Source: Imhoffiella purpurea (GTDB lineage: Bacteria; Pseudomonadota; Gammaproteobacteria; Chromatiales; Chromatiaceae). From it: 43,219 nucleotides of DNA. The stretch lies in contig NZ_AONC01000039.1 in NCBI RefSeq assembly GCF_000585215.1, positions 1 through 43,219 of the forward strand, in the 5' to 3' direction. A program made the translations under genes and the position numbers. This document shows positions 1 to 7,287 of this stretch, piece by piece. Position 1 is the first letter of the stretch; every line of letters starts with the position of its first letter. The notes beneath the pieces were generated by a model. That model did not search any database. It worked only from the letters and a program-made list of their open reading frames with translations, and was not told the DNA's origin.

Positions 1-37
1 CTGACCACTTTCGCCACGACGAAGCCTTCTCTCGTTG

Positions 38-283
38 TTACAGAAGCTCAAAGCATACCCTCGAAACGACATCATTTCGAGGCCGCACCCCCTCCGAGAA
101 ACGGCGCAAGCCGTGCATCAGCCGCAGGCTGGTGCCCCCCTGAAAGGCCGTGACCGCGAAAAAATCGGCGCGCCATAGCGCGTACAGGACCACCTCCTGA
201 AGAATTTCCCTCAGGACCTGCTCCTCGCGCCAGGCATCGGTCGCCGCATAGTCCTCGAGTCGACGGCGCAGCAGATCGATCAT
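38..283 (-). pseudogene. Truncated AbiEii-type nucleotidyltransferase toxin (type IV TA), N-terminal fragment
   Basis: About 60 residues read as the start of an AbiEii toxin: a helical N-terminus, then FQGGTSLRL and GLRRFSE, the first nucleotidyltransferase motif. In the family RFSE is followed at once by the acidic D-x-D active-site pair; here the frame runs into GVRPRNDV and stops after 81 codons, so the catalytic residues and roughly 200 further residues are missing. The start overlaps the abiEi stop by 4 bp (ATGA), the normal AbiE operon arrangement. A short inverted repeat (CTCGAAA/TTTCGAG, 60-81) lies where similarity ends and may mark the breakpoint. I infer an inactive toxin left after a rearrangement. 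A split gene continuing beyond the window is possible, but the frame closes at 38. Confidence 0.75.
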
Positions 284-930
284 GACACCAGCTCCCGCTC
301 CATGGCATCGATCGCCGCCCGCATCCGGCGATGCCGGTACAGCGGACGCAAGGCATCCAGCTCATCGCGGCCCAGCGACGCCATCAGATCCGGATCGATG
401 CGCATGTCGTGCGCGAGCTCCTTGGCTCCCGGCCAATCCCGTTTGAGCAAACAGAACCGGTCCAGCAAGGCCCGCAACGGCCGAGCCACCAGCGCCGTCT
501 GCCCATCGATCACGACCCGCTCGACCGCCTCGAGAAAGAACCCCGGATTCACCGCCAGCGGCCAGAACCGAAAGGTTCCGAGTCGAGGAATCTCGTATTC
601 CTCGCGCCGACGGCCCGGAAGGATGCCGAGCGTCATGGGAACCGCCTCCGGAATCCAGCCGTGAAAGCTCAAGGCCGACTCCAGAGACACATAGCAGCCC
701 GGCCGCAACGCCTGAGCCACCACGAAGGGATGCGCCAGCTTTCCGGACACCGAGGCGGCCAAACGATAGCGCCCCCGCCGCAGCCGCATCAGCTCGCCGC
801 GATGCAAGGCCCGGTTGACCAGGTTGTAACGCCGCTGCGCAGTGCCATCGAGCAGGCGCGCCAACTGCCCCTCGGTGAGGATGCGTTCAGCCCAGCCCGC
901 GGCAATGATCGATTCGGTCAACGTCTCCAT
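280..930 (-). CDS. abiEi: AbiEi-type antitoxin / transcriptional autorepressor
   Basis: 216 residues. The N-terminal part (METLTESIIAAGWAER, then QLARLLDG and a basic RLRRGRYRL stretch) looks like the winged-helix DNA-binding domain of AbiEi antitoxins. The rest matches the C-terminal antitoxin domain, with YVSLESALSFHGWIPE as a typical motif. The frame stays open upstream to 1083, but I chose ATG 930 because the family-like N-terminus begins there and a promoter and palindrome overlap it. In AbiE systems AbiEi counters the AbiEii nucleotidyltransferase and represses its own operon by binding inverted repeats. Here the antitoxin appears intact while the toxin is truncated, so only autoregulation, or protection against a related toxin elsewhere, would remain. 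Confidence 0.8.
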   Translation of the reverse strand: METLTESIIAAGWAERILTEGQLARLLDGTAQRRYNLVNRALHRGELMRLRRGRYRLAASVSGKLAHPFVVAQALRPGCYVSLESALSFHGWIPEAVPMTLGILPGRRREEYEIPRLGTFRFWPLAVNPGFFLEAVERVVIDGQTALVARPLRALLDRFCLLKRDWPGAKELAHDMRIDPDLMASLGRDELDALRPLYRHRRMRAAIDAMERELVS

Positions 931-975
931 AAAATGCAAGATACTTTCATCGAATGAAAGTTTCCAACATTTTAT
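929..975 (-). promoter_or_regulatory. 47-bp palindrome with embedded promoter: likely AbiEi operator
   Basis: An interrupted palindrome centred on 952. Inner arms are ACTTTCAT/ATGAAAGT (943-950, 954-961) and outer arms ATAAAATG/CATTTTAT (929-936, 968-975); 18 of 22 positions per arm are complementary. Read on the minus strand it contains TTGGAA (962-967) and TATCTT (938-943) spaced 18 bp, so the -35 and -10 boxes sit inside the palindrome and the transcript would start within a few bases of the abiEi ATG (short or no leader). A repressor bound here would block its own promoter, as known for AbiEi. Confidence 0.75.
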
Positions 976-1081
976 CGAATCTTGGATCGACCCGAACAAA
1001 CCACAGAAACTCAAAGCAATGCAGAGGCTTCTGCTCGCGGTTATGCTCAGCTCCATACAAGTCGCAAGGAGGTCGGAAATC

Positions 1082-3730
1082 ATGGAGGCAACAGCAAGCT
1101 ACTGGTGTTATTGGGGCAAGGCGGACCAAGAAATCGAAGGCCCCGTGAAATGGCACCCCTTCGCCTACCACTCGCTCGATGTCGCCGCCGTCGCCTCCGC
1201 ATTCTGGAGCCGATCCCCCGCCGTCAGACGCACCTTCGCCGTCGCGCTCGATACCGAGGAATCATCGCCTCAGCTCCTCCCCTGGGTCCTCTTCTTCGTC
1301 TCGCTCCACGACATCGGCAAGCTGCATGCGCTCTTTCAGGTCAAGTCGCCTGACATCCTGCCCCTGACCTGGCCCGAGCTCTCCTCCTCCAGATTGATCG
1401 ACACAGCGCTGGGGCACTACGACCACGGCAGGGAAGGGTTTCGTCTGTCGATCGAAGAACTCCACAGCTGGTTCACACCGAGAAGCCGCCGGGCCAAGAA
1501 AGCCTGGGTCTCATGGCTCGCCCCCGTGACCGGACATCACGGGGAGATCCCGGAGAATGACGACCTACTTCCAACCGATTATGCCGATACGGCGATCAAA
1601 GCCCATGATGCCAATGCCCGCCAAGCCTGGGTCGAGACTTCGACCGAACTCTTCCTGCGAAGCGCCGAGCTGACACTCGAAGACCCGCCCCCGGCATGCA
1701 ACGCCGAGGCGAGAAACCTGATCGCGGGATTCTGCAGCCTGTGCGACTGGATCGGCTCCAACGCGGACGTCTTCCAGTATTCGGCCCCGGGGCCTTCTCC
1801 AGCGGAGTATCTGGAATCGCGGCTCGAGCAGATCGCCAGGGAAGACATCCTCCAACGCTTCGGCCTGATCGCCCCTGCGCAGCCCTATCGAGGACTGTCG
1901 GCGCTACTCAAAGGAAACGAGCACCCGCGCGGAGTCCAGGTCATGATCGACCGTCTCCCGCTCGATGCGGGACTGACGATCGTCGAGGCGCCCACGGGCA
2001 GCGGCAAGACCGAGGCGGCCTTGGCCTATGCCTGGCGCCTGCTCGAAGCCGGACTCGCCGAGTCGATCGTCTTCGCCCTGCCCACCCAGGCGACCGCGAA
2101 TGCCATGCTCGGGCGCTGCGAGACATTCGCCGAGACCGCGTTCGGGCGAGCGAATCTGGTTCTGGCCCATGGTCACAGCCGACTCAACCGGGAATTCCAG
2201 CGGCTCGTCGATACCGGCTCAAGGGCAGCGACGGAACAGGAGCCCGAGGCCAGCGCCCAATGTGCCGCCTGGCTCGCAAGCAGCCGCAAGCGGGTCTTTC
2301 TGGGTCAGATCGGCGTCTGCACGGTCGATCAGGTCCTGCTCTCCGTGCTCCCGGTCCGGCACAACTTCGTCCGGGCATTCGGACTACACCGCTCGGTGCT
2401 CATCGTCGACGAGGTCCATGCCTACGATGCCTACATGAACGGCCTGCTGGTCGAGGTGCTCAAGCGCCAAAAGGCGGTTGGAGGAAGCGTCATCCTGCTG
2501 TCGGCGACACTGCCCGCTAGAATCCGATCCAAGCTGCTGAGCGCCTGGGGTACCGAAACGATCGCGGAGCAGGCCGCCTATCCGGCCATCTGGAATACGA
2601 CCGCGCTGGCCGAATCCGACGCCCCGCTGCTCTTGCCCGATTCGGAGCGCCCATCCCAACGCACCATTTCGATCACGCTTTCCAAACTGCCGGGCGCTCG
2701 GCCCGACGAGGCACTGATCCAGCGCATCCTCCAAGCGGCCCAATCCGGCGCCTTGGTCGGCATCGTCATGAATACGGTCGACGACGCCCAGCGGCTGTGG
2801 ATTCGGCTTCGCCAGGAGGCCCGGAAGATCCAGACGCCAGTCGACCTCTTCCACGCCCGCTTCCGACTCAAGGACCGGCAGCGGATCGAAGAGACCGTGA
2901 TCGAGCGCTACGGGCGCATGGCTGAACGTGGGTCTGGACACATCCTGGTCGCCACCCAGGTCATCGAGCAGAGTCTCGACCTGGATTTCGACTGGCTCAT
3001 CACCCAGATCTGTCCGGTCGACCTCCTCTTCCAGCGGATCGGACGACTGCACAGACATCTGCGCGACTGGCGGCCACCCGGCTTCGAGGAGCCGGCTTGC
3101 ACGATCCTGTCCGTTCAAGCCGAGGACTACGAGCTGCAGGAACTGATCTACGGCGATGCACGACTCCTGTGGCGGACCGAGTCCATGTTGTCACAACACC
3201 AACGGATATCTTTTCCGGAGGCGTATCGGGAATGGATCGAGCCCGTCTACGAAGAGGATCCCTGGGACGAGGAGCCCGAGCAGGTCTACGGCAAACATCT
3301 GGCGTGGCGAGACGATCAGACCGAGGCAGAAAAGAAAGCACAGCGCCTCACGACCATGAACCTGACTCAGTTTCGAGACGACGACGAGCGTGCCACCTCG
3401 CTCACCCGCGACGGAGAGATGAGTCTCTCCGTTCTGCCACTCAGAGAAGACGGTTGCCTGTTGGACGGTGAAGACCCGGGCCAGATGGACGATCGCGCCA
3501 GAGCCGAGGCCATGATGCTGAACAGCCTTCCCGCGCCCAGCAGTTGGAACGATAAGCAGCTCGCAGGCCATGATCGCGATGAGGATGGCCGAATTCGGCT
3601 GACGCTGCAGAAGGATGGAGAAGAGCGCTGGAAGAGTCTCGACGGGGGACTCTGCTACACCACCGAGCTTGGCCTGGCGAAGGGAGAAACGGCGGACCTC
3701 ATGGATCCGCCGTCAGAGACACCCCGCTGA
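1082..3730 (+). CDS. cas3: CRISPR-associated nuclease-helicase Cas3, type I-E
   Basis: 882 residues (E. coli Cas3 has 888). An HD nuclease domain comes first (H25/H30, H76-D77 in SLHDIGK, then GHHGE). It is followed by a superfamily 2 helicase: Walker A APTGSGKT with K309, DEVH box 443-446, motif III LLSATLP, and motif VI QRIGRLHRH near 651-659. It degrades and unwinds target DNA after Cascade recruits it. The frame opens at 842, but I start at ATG 1082 because AAGGAGG lies 9 bp upstream and the HD domain follows directly. It is divergent from abiEi, with 151 bp between starts. About 400 bp separate it from casA, so it is probably a separate transcription unit, as in E. coli. Its last codons overlap a minus-strand mini-CRISPR (see 3714). 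Confidence 0.97.
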   Translation: MEATASYWCYWGKADQEIEGPVKWHPFAYHSLDVAAVASAFWSRSPAVRRTFAVALDTEESSPQLLPWVLFFVSLHDIGKLHALFQVKSPDILPLTWPELSSSRLIDTALGHYDHGREGFRLSIEELHSWFTPRSRRAKKAWVSWLAPVTGHHGEIPENDDLLPTDYADTAIKAHDANARQAWVETSTELFLRSAELTLEDPPPACNAEARNLIAGFCSLCDWIGSNADVFQYSAPGPSPAEYLESRLEQIAREDILQRFGLIAPAQPYRGLSALLKGNEHPRGVQVMIDRLPLDAGLTIVEAPTGSGKTEAALAYAWRLLEAGLAESIVFALPTQATANAMLGRCETFAETAFGRANLVLAHGHSRLNREFQRLVDTGSRAATEQEPEASAQCAAWLASSRKRVFLGQIGVCTVDQVLLSVLPVRHNFVRAFGLHRSVLIVDEVHAYDAYMNGLLVEVLKRQKAVGGSVILLSATLPARIRSKLLSAWGTETIAEQAAYPAIWNTTALAESDAPLLLPDSERPSQRTISITLSKLPGARPDEALIQRILQAAQSGALVGIVMNTVDDAQRLWIRLRQEARKIQTPVDLFHARFRLKDRQRIEETVIERYGRMAERGSGHILVATQVIEQSLDLDFDWLITQICPVDLLFQRIGRLHRHLRDWRPPGFEEPACTILSVQAEDYELQELIYGDARLLWRTESMLSQHQRISFPEAYREWIEPVYEEDPWDEEPEQVYGKHLAWRDDQTEAEKKAQRLTTMNLTQFRDDDERATSLTRDGEMSLSVLPLREDGCLLDGEDPGQMDDRARAEAMMLNSLPAPSSWNDKQLAGHDRDEDGRIRLTLQKDGEERWKSLDGGLCYTTELGLAKGETADLMDPPSETPR
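3682..3713 (-). terminator. Terminator-like hairpin ending the minus-strand mini-CRISPR transcript
   Basis: A perfect 8-bp stem (ACGGCGGA 3689-3696 with TCCGCCGT 3706-3713) and 9-nt loop. On the minus strand it is followed by TTCTCCC, a weak U-rich tail. It begins at the base next to the second degenerate repeat and lies inside the 3' end of cas3. The coding position limits confidence, since cas3 also constrains this sequence. Confidence 0.5.
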
Positions 3731-3811
3731 AGCGGGGAACAACCCAAGCACCAATGCCACTCGGACATCACAACTCGGATCATCCCTCGCTAAACGCAAG
3801 CGAGGGAACCG
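3714..3811 (-). CRISPR. Degenerate mini-CRISPR (pseudo-repeat / pseudo-spacer / pseudo-repeat), CreA- or creR-like RNA gene
   Basis: Read on the minus strand. Pseudo-repeat 1 (3776-3811, 36 nt) opens CGGTTCCCTCGC and closes AGCGAGGGATGATCCG. It keeps the Cas6e-type stem (8 bp) and an 8-nt handle ATGATCCG, one base from the array's ATGAACCG; the extra bases are in stem and loop. The pseudo-spacer (3743-3775) is 33 nt, a length also found in the array. Pseudo-repeat 2 (3714-3742) keeps GTTCCCCGC, a 4-nt loop and GCGGGG exactly as in the array, but has lost the handle after the stem. So each copy retains the part needed for one mature crRNA (5' handle, spacer, 3' hairpin) and has decayed elsewhere, as described for CreA and creR. 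It runs opposite to the main array, and pseudo-repeat 2 overlaps the cas3 stop codon. Type I-E Cascade would be the expected partner. Confidence 0.87.
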
Positions 3812-3816
3812 AAGAG

Positions 3817-3844
3817 AGTATAGCCTAGCGTCGTTTTTTACGAA
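3817..3844 (-). promoter_or_regulatory. Promoter of the mini-CRISPR (minus strand)
   Basis: A near-consensus -10 box TATACT (plus coordinates 3817-3822) lies 5 bp before pseudo-repeat 1, so transcription would start at about the first base of that repeat. The -35 candidate TTCGTA (3839-3844, 16-bp spacing) is weak. The self-protospacer at 3823-3854 covers this -35/spacer region, so the RNA may also limit its own synthesis. Confidence 0.6.
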
Positions 3845-3857
3845 CATCTCAACTCTT
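3823..3857 (-). promoter_or_regulatory. Partial self-protospacer with AAG PAM for the mini-CRISPR spacer
   Basis: On the minus strand AAG (3855-3857) precedes AGTTGAGATGTTCG (3854-3841). The pseudo-spacer begins AGTTGTGATGTCCG. Twelve of the first 14 bases agree, and the two mismatches are at spacer positions 6 and 12, bases known to be flipped out of the duplex in type I-E Cascade. Beyond position 14 the match ends. PAM plus seed with a short match is the pattern expected for Cascade binding without Cas3 cleavage. The PAM overlaps the -35 box of the plus-strand promoter at 3856. Confidence 0.82.
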
Positions 3858-3883
3858 GCTATATTTTCAAATCTGGCTACACT
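3856..3883 (+). promoter_or_regulatory. Promoter for the small ORF and possibly the casA-cas2 operon
   Basis: TTGCTA (3856-3861), 16 bp, TACACT (3878-3883) in an AT-rich stretch. The predicted start is near 3890, about 30 nt before ATG 3921. No terminator-like structure separates it from casA, so one transcript could carry the small ORF and the Cascade genes. Its -35 box overlaps the PAM of the self-protospacer, so Cascade loaded with the mini-CRISPR RNA should repress it. Confidence 0.6.
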
Positions 3884-3920
3884 TCACCTCAACGTGTACT
3901 ACCGCTTGGTGATCGTCATC

Positions 3921-4073
3921 ATGCTTGAGCTGGTCAAGGCCCTAAGAGAGTTGGCAGTCGAACTTGGCCGAATGGGCCCTGACGGGATCGTCGCACTTAG
4001 ATTGATGACCAGACTTGTTCTGCTGATTTTTATATTTTCCATATTGCCAACAACCCTTTATCTACTGCTTTAG
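3921..4073 (+). CDS. Small hydrophobic protein, candidate CRISPR-repressed toxin (CreT-like)
   Basis: 50 codons: an amphipathic N-terminal half (MLELVKALRELAVELGR), then a C-terminal run of about 20 hydrophobic residues (roughly 32-50, starting LVLLIFIF), likely one membrane helix, as in many small membrane-acting toxins. Codon use is unlike the neighbours: three of four arginines are AGA and the fourth CGA, with two ATA, two CTA and many CTT codons. Rare AGA codons recall the tRNA-sequestering CreT of Haloarcula. The start has only a weak ribosome site (TTGGTGAT); GTG 3894 or 3909 in the same frame are alternatives. The promoter 30-60 bp upstream carries the self-protospacer. I recognise no family. 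It could instead be a leader peptide of the Cascade operon or a non-coding stretch. Confidence 0.5.
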   Translation: MLELVKALRELAVELGRMGPDGIVALRLMTRLVLLIFIFSILPTTLYLLL

Positions 4074-4127
4074 CCTTCCGAGACTCCTGCCGAATTCTCA
4101 GCATTCGCGTCGATTAAGGAAACGAAC

Positions 4128-5645
4128 ATGGACCTGTTGGAAGCACCCTGGATCCCGGTACGAGCCAACAACGGAAGCGGCGCCTTCCGATTGCTCACCT
4201 ACCGGGAACTGCTCTGCACGGACGAAGACTGGCAGATCAGCCTGTCTCGGGACGACCTGGAACTGGCCTGTCTGCAGCTCCTGATCTGCATGACACAAAT
4301 CATGTTCCTCCCCACCGATGACGATGCCCTACTGGAACGCCTCGATACGCCGCTCACGCCAGAGGAGTTCGAAGCAGGCATCTCACCCTGCCGGGACTGG
4401 TTCGATCTCGATCATCCGACTCAGCCCTTCATGCAGACCCGCGGGGTCGTCGCCAAGGACGTCACCCCCATCCAGAAGCTCCTGATCGGGCTGCCGGAAG
4501 GGACCAATCACGCCTTCTTCAACGCCCCCGGAGAGGTCGGAGCGATCTCTGCACCGATCGCCGCCATCGCACTCTTCCACCAGGCGACCAACTGCCCCAG
4601 CTTCGGCGGCGGCTTCAAGGGCAGCCTGCGCGGCGGTGCGCCCATCACCACGCTCGTCGATGGCAGAAACCTGCGCGAGCGGGTCTGGCGCAACGTGTTG
4701 ATCCCGGAATTCATTCGCAAGGACTTCCCGGATTGGACCCACGACCCGACCCGGGATCGCCCCACCTGGATCGACCCGATTCGCGAAAAGGAAACCATCC
4801 ACGCCAGCCAGATCGGTCTCGCTCGTGGACTCTTCTGGCAGCCGGCCCATGTCGAGCTGGTGCCCGCCGGCGAATCCGGCGTCTGCGATCTGCTCGGCAT
4901 CGAGGCCGGTCCGCTCTACACGGGCTTTCGCAAGGAGAAGTTCAACTTCACGCTGACGAACACCTGGCCCCATCCGCATGGCGTGCTCCACATGAACCTC
5001 AAAAAGAAGGCGCTGGAGATGAAATTCGCCTCCTTCACCACGCAGGCACCTGCCTGGACGCGACTCACCGAAATGGTCATTCGTATCGATGGCGCCAAAG
5101 GTGAAGGCAGCCGGCCGGCCGCACCCATCGCCCAAGCCAAAACGCTGGCGGCAACGGATAGCGAAAGACGACCGCTTCACCTGATCGTCGGCGGCTACCG
5201 CAACAAGCAAGCCTCGGTTCTGGAACGCCGCCATGAACTCATCACCTTGGCTGCGGGCTGGGATGACGATGAAGGGCGACTGAAGGATCTGGTCGAGTTA
5301 GGCCTGTCGGCCAAGAAGACCCTTCGCGGCAAGCTCTACTTCGCCTGCCAGGGCTATAAGGACAAGGACCTGCCGGGCATCGGCGTTCCGCTCCACGAAA
5401 CGGGAGAGCGGCTTTTCTACGCCAGAACCGAGAGCAAGATCCTGGCGACCTTCTCCAACCGGGCCACATTCGACGACTGGCGGGATCGGCGCTCGATCTA
5501 TGTCGACAGGCTCGCCGCCGACTGCCGCGGCATCTTCGATGAGCTGACCGACCCCTATACCATGAAGCCCGAGCTGATCCCGATCATCGCCTGGGCGCGC
5601 CGCAGCCTCAACGCCGATCTCAAGAAACTCAAGGAGGGCAAATGA
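4128..5645 (+). CDS. casA: Cascade large subunit Cas8e (CasA/Cse1)
   Basis: 505 residues (E. coli 502). It opens with MDLLEAPWIPVR, typical of Cse1 proteins, and carries the family's FGGGFKGSLRGGAPITT stretch around residue 160-180. Cse1 reads the PAM, helps open the DNA and recruits Cas3. AAGGA lies 7 bp before the ATG. It is the first of five cas genes joined by overlaps or near-zero spacing (casA/casB overlap ATGA). Its upstream region contains the mini-CRISPR target, so its expression may be under Cascade's own control. Confidence 0.97.
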   Translation: MDLLEAPWIPVRANNGSGAFRLLTYRELLCTDEDWQISLSRDDLELACLQLLICMTQIMFLPTDDDALLERLDTPLTPEEFEAGISPCRDWFDLDHPTQPFMQTRGVVAKDVTPIQKLLIGLPEGTNHAFFNAPGEVGAISAPIAAIALFHQATNCPSFGGGFKGSLRGGAPITTLVDGRNLRERVWRNVLIPEFIRKDFPDWTHDPTRDRPTWIDPIREKETIHASQIGLARGLFWQPAHVELVPAGESGVCDLLGIEAGPLYTGFRKEKFNFTLTNTWPHPHGVLHMNLKKKALEMKFASFTTQAPAWTRLTEMVIRIDGAKGEGSRPAAPIAQAKTLAATDSERRPLHLIVGGYRNKQASVLERRHELITLAAGWDDDEGRLKDLVELGLSAKKTLRGKLYFACQGYKDKDLPGIGVPLHETGERLFYARTESKILATFSNRATFDDWRDRRSIYVDRLAADCRGIFDELTDPYTMKPELIPIIAWARRSLNADLKKLKEGK

Positions 5646-6100
5646 GCACCGAAGAGACGGATTTTGCCGCATACCACGCCCGTTTCAAGCGTCTGCCCAA
5701 AGGCGCGCAGGCAGACCTGCGACGCGTCGCGGAGCCGGACGACTTGAGGGATACGCCTGGACTCTACCGCCTGTTTCCAGGTGGAAGACCATCGGACCAG
5801 GAAGTGCAGGCCGCCTTCTTCCTGCCCTGGTGCCCCAAACTCGCCACCGGCACCAGATTCATGGCGTTGTGCGCCGATCGCATCTCGGAAGAGCGAATCA
5901 TCCAGATCGCCCGCGCCAACCCGCCGGACGACCTCGTCGCCTTGAGACGCCTCGTGATGCAACTGCATCCCGACGTCGGCTGGCTGGATCTGGCCCCGCT
6001 CGCCTGGTATTGGGGCAGGAAGAAGAAAGGACCGACCAAGCGCCGCTTCATCGAAGGCTATTACATCGCCCTCCACAAGCTCGATCAGGGAGACAAATGA
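5642..6100 (+). CDS. casB: Cascade small subunit Cse2 (CasB)
   Basis: 152 residues (E. coli 160), helical and rich in arginine and lysine. Family features include the N-terminal LPKGAQADLRR and the following DTPGLYRLFP. Two copies of Cse2 line the belly of Cascade and stabilise the R-loop. It overlaps casA by 4 bp and its stop touches the cas7e start (TGA then ATG), so the genes are translationally coupled. Confidence 0.95.
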   Translation: MSTEETDFAAYHARFKRLPKGAQADLRRVAEPDDLRDTPGLYRLFPGGRPSDQEVQAAFFLPWCPKLATGTRFMALCADRISEERIIQIARANPPDDLVALRRLVMQLHPDVGWLDLAPLAWYWGRKKKGPTKRRFIEGYYIALHKLDQGDK

Positions 6101-7276
6101 ATGACCGCCAGGAATTTCGTCAATTTCCACGTCCTCATCTCGCACAGCCCCTCCTGTCTCAACCGGGACGACATGAACATGCAGAAGACCGCCATCTTCG
6201 GCGGCAAGACGCGGGTGCGCATCTCCAGCCAGTCGCTCAAGCGCGCCTTTCGGTTCAGTCCCTACTACGCCGAGCAGTTCAACCGGTCGGTGCGGACGCG
6301 GCGCCTACTCGACGCGATGGCGGCTGAGCTGCGCGAGGCGGCCGAATCCGCCGAGCAGGGGGACGCGCTGGAGCAATGCGCATTGTTCGCAGCCGCCATC
6401 TTCGAGGGCAAAACGAAACCGGACGAGATCAAGAAATACGAGCGAGCCAAGAGCGGCCACATCGAGACCCAGATCATTCCATTCAGCAAGGCCGAGATCG
6501 AGGGCATCCGCCAACTTCTGACCGAGGCCGCCGCCAAGTCCGAAAAGGGACGCATCGACTACCTGAAGACCGAGATCCAGCGTCTGGAGCGCGAGCAGCG
6601 CGCCCATATCGACCTGGACGTCGCCCTCTCCGGACGCATGGCCAACTCGGATCTCGTCTATCCCGTGGATGGAGCGCTGGCCGTCGCCCACGCCATCACG
6701 ACCCACACGGTGGAGCCCCAGGACATCGACTGGTTCACCGCCGTCGACGACCTGACCCAGGATGCCGGCGAAACCGGCGCCGGACACCTCAACACCCAGC
6801 AGTTCTCGGCGGGCGTCTTCTATCGCTATGCCAGCCTCAATCTGCGCCAGCTTCAGGTCAACCTGGGGCTGCTGTCGCGCATCGACGCCGAGGAGACGGC
6901 GCAATCGCGCGCCCGCGCGCTCGAGGTCGCACGCCATGTCCTGCATCTGATCGCCACCGTGGTGCCTTCCGCCAAACAGCAGTCGTTCGCCGCGCACAAC
7001 CTGGCCGATTTCGTGATCGTCAGCCTCGCCGACCAGCCCGTCTCGCTGGCCAACGCCTTCGAGGAGCCCATCGAGCGGGACTGGAAGCTCGGCGGTTTTC
7101 TCAAACCCTCCATCGGCGCCCTCGCCGACTACTGGACGCGCGTCAACGCCGCCTATGGACTCGACGAGCAGGCACGGGCCTTCGCGCTACGGAACGGTGT
7201 CCAGCTGGGCGGCCAAGAGGCCATGACCTCGATCGCCGATCTCGAAAACTGGCTTGCCGAAGACGGCCGAGCCTGA
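6101..7276 (+). CDS. cas7e: Cascade backbone subunit Cas7e (CasC/Cse4)
   Basis: 391 residues (E. coli 363). The N-terminus carries the diagnostic CLNRDDMNMQKTAIFGG followed by RISSQSLKRAF. Six copies form the backbone that wraps the crRNA spacer and kinks it every sixth base; this matters for the mini-CRISPR match, whose mismatches fall at positions 6 and 12. The ATG follows the casB stop with no gap. Residues 100-160 (KYERAKSGHIE to RLEREQR) are charged and helical and account for the extra length. Confidence 0.96.
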   Translation: MTARNFVNFHVLISHSPSCLNRDDMNMQKTAIFGGKTRVRISSQSLKRAFRFSPYYAEQFNRSVRTRRLLDAMAAELREAAESAEQGDALEQCALFAAAIFEGKTKPDEIKKYERAKSGHIETQIIPFSKAEIEGIRQLLTEAAAKSEKGRIDYLKTEIQRLEREQRAHIDLDVALSGRMANSDLVYPVDGALAVAHAITTHTVEPQDIDWFTAVDDLTQDAGETGAGHLNTQQFSAGVFYRYASLNLRQLQVNLGLLSRIDAEETAQSRARALEVARHVLHLIATVVPSAKQQSFAAHNLADFVIVSLADQPVSLANAFEEPIERDWKLGGFLKPSIGALADYWTRVNAAYGLDEQARAFALRNGVQLGGQEAMTSIADLENWLAEDGRA

Positions 7277-7287
7277 GGCGAGCCATC

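Noticed and set aside
842-1081. Upstream extension of cas3 by 80 codons.
   Set aside because: It crosses the abiEi promoter region, has no Cas3 similarity, and a good ribosome site precedes ATG 1082.
3724-3740. CCCCGC/GCGGGG hairpin at the cas3 stop as a cas3 terminator.
   Set aside because: There is no T-run on the plus strand, and the stem matches the array repeat including flanking GTT, so pseudo-repeat is the better reading.
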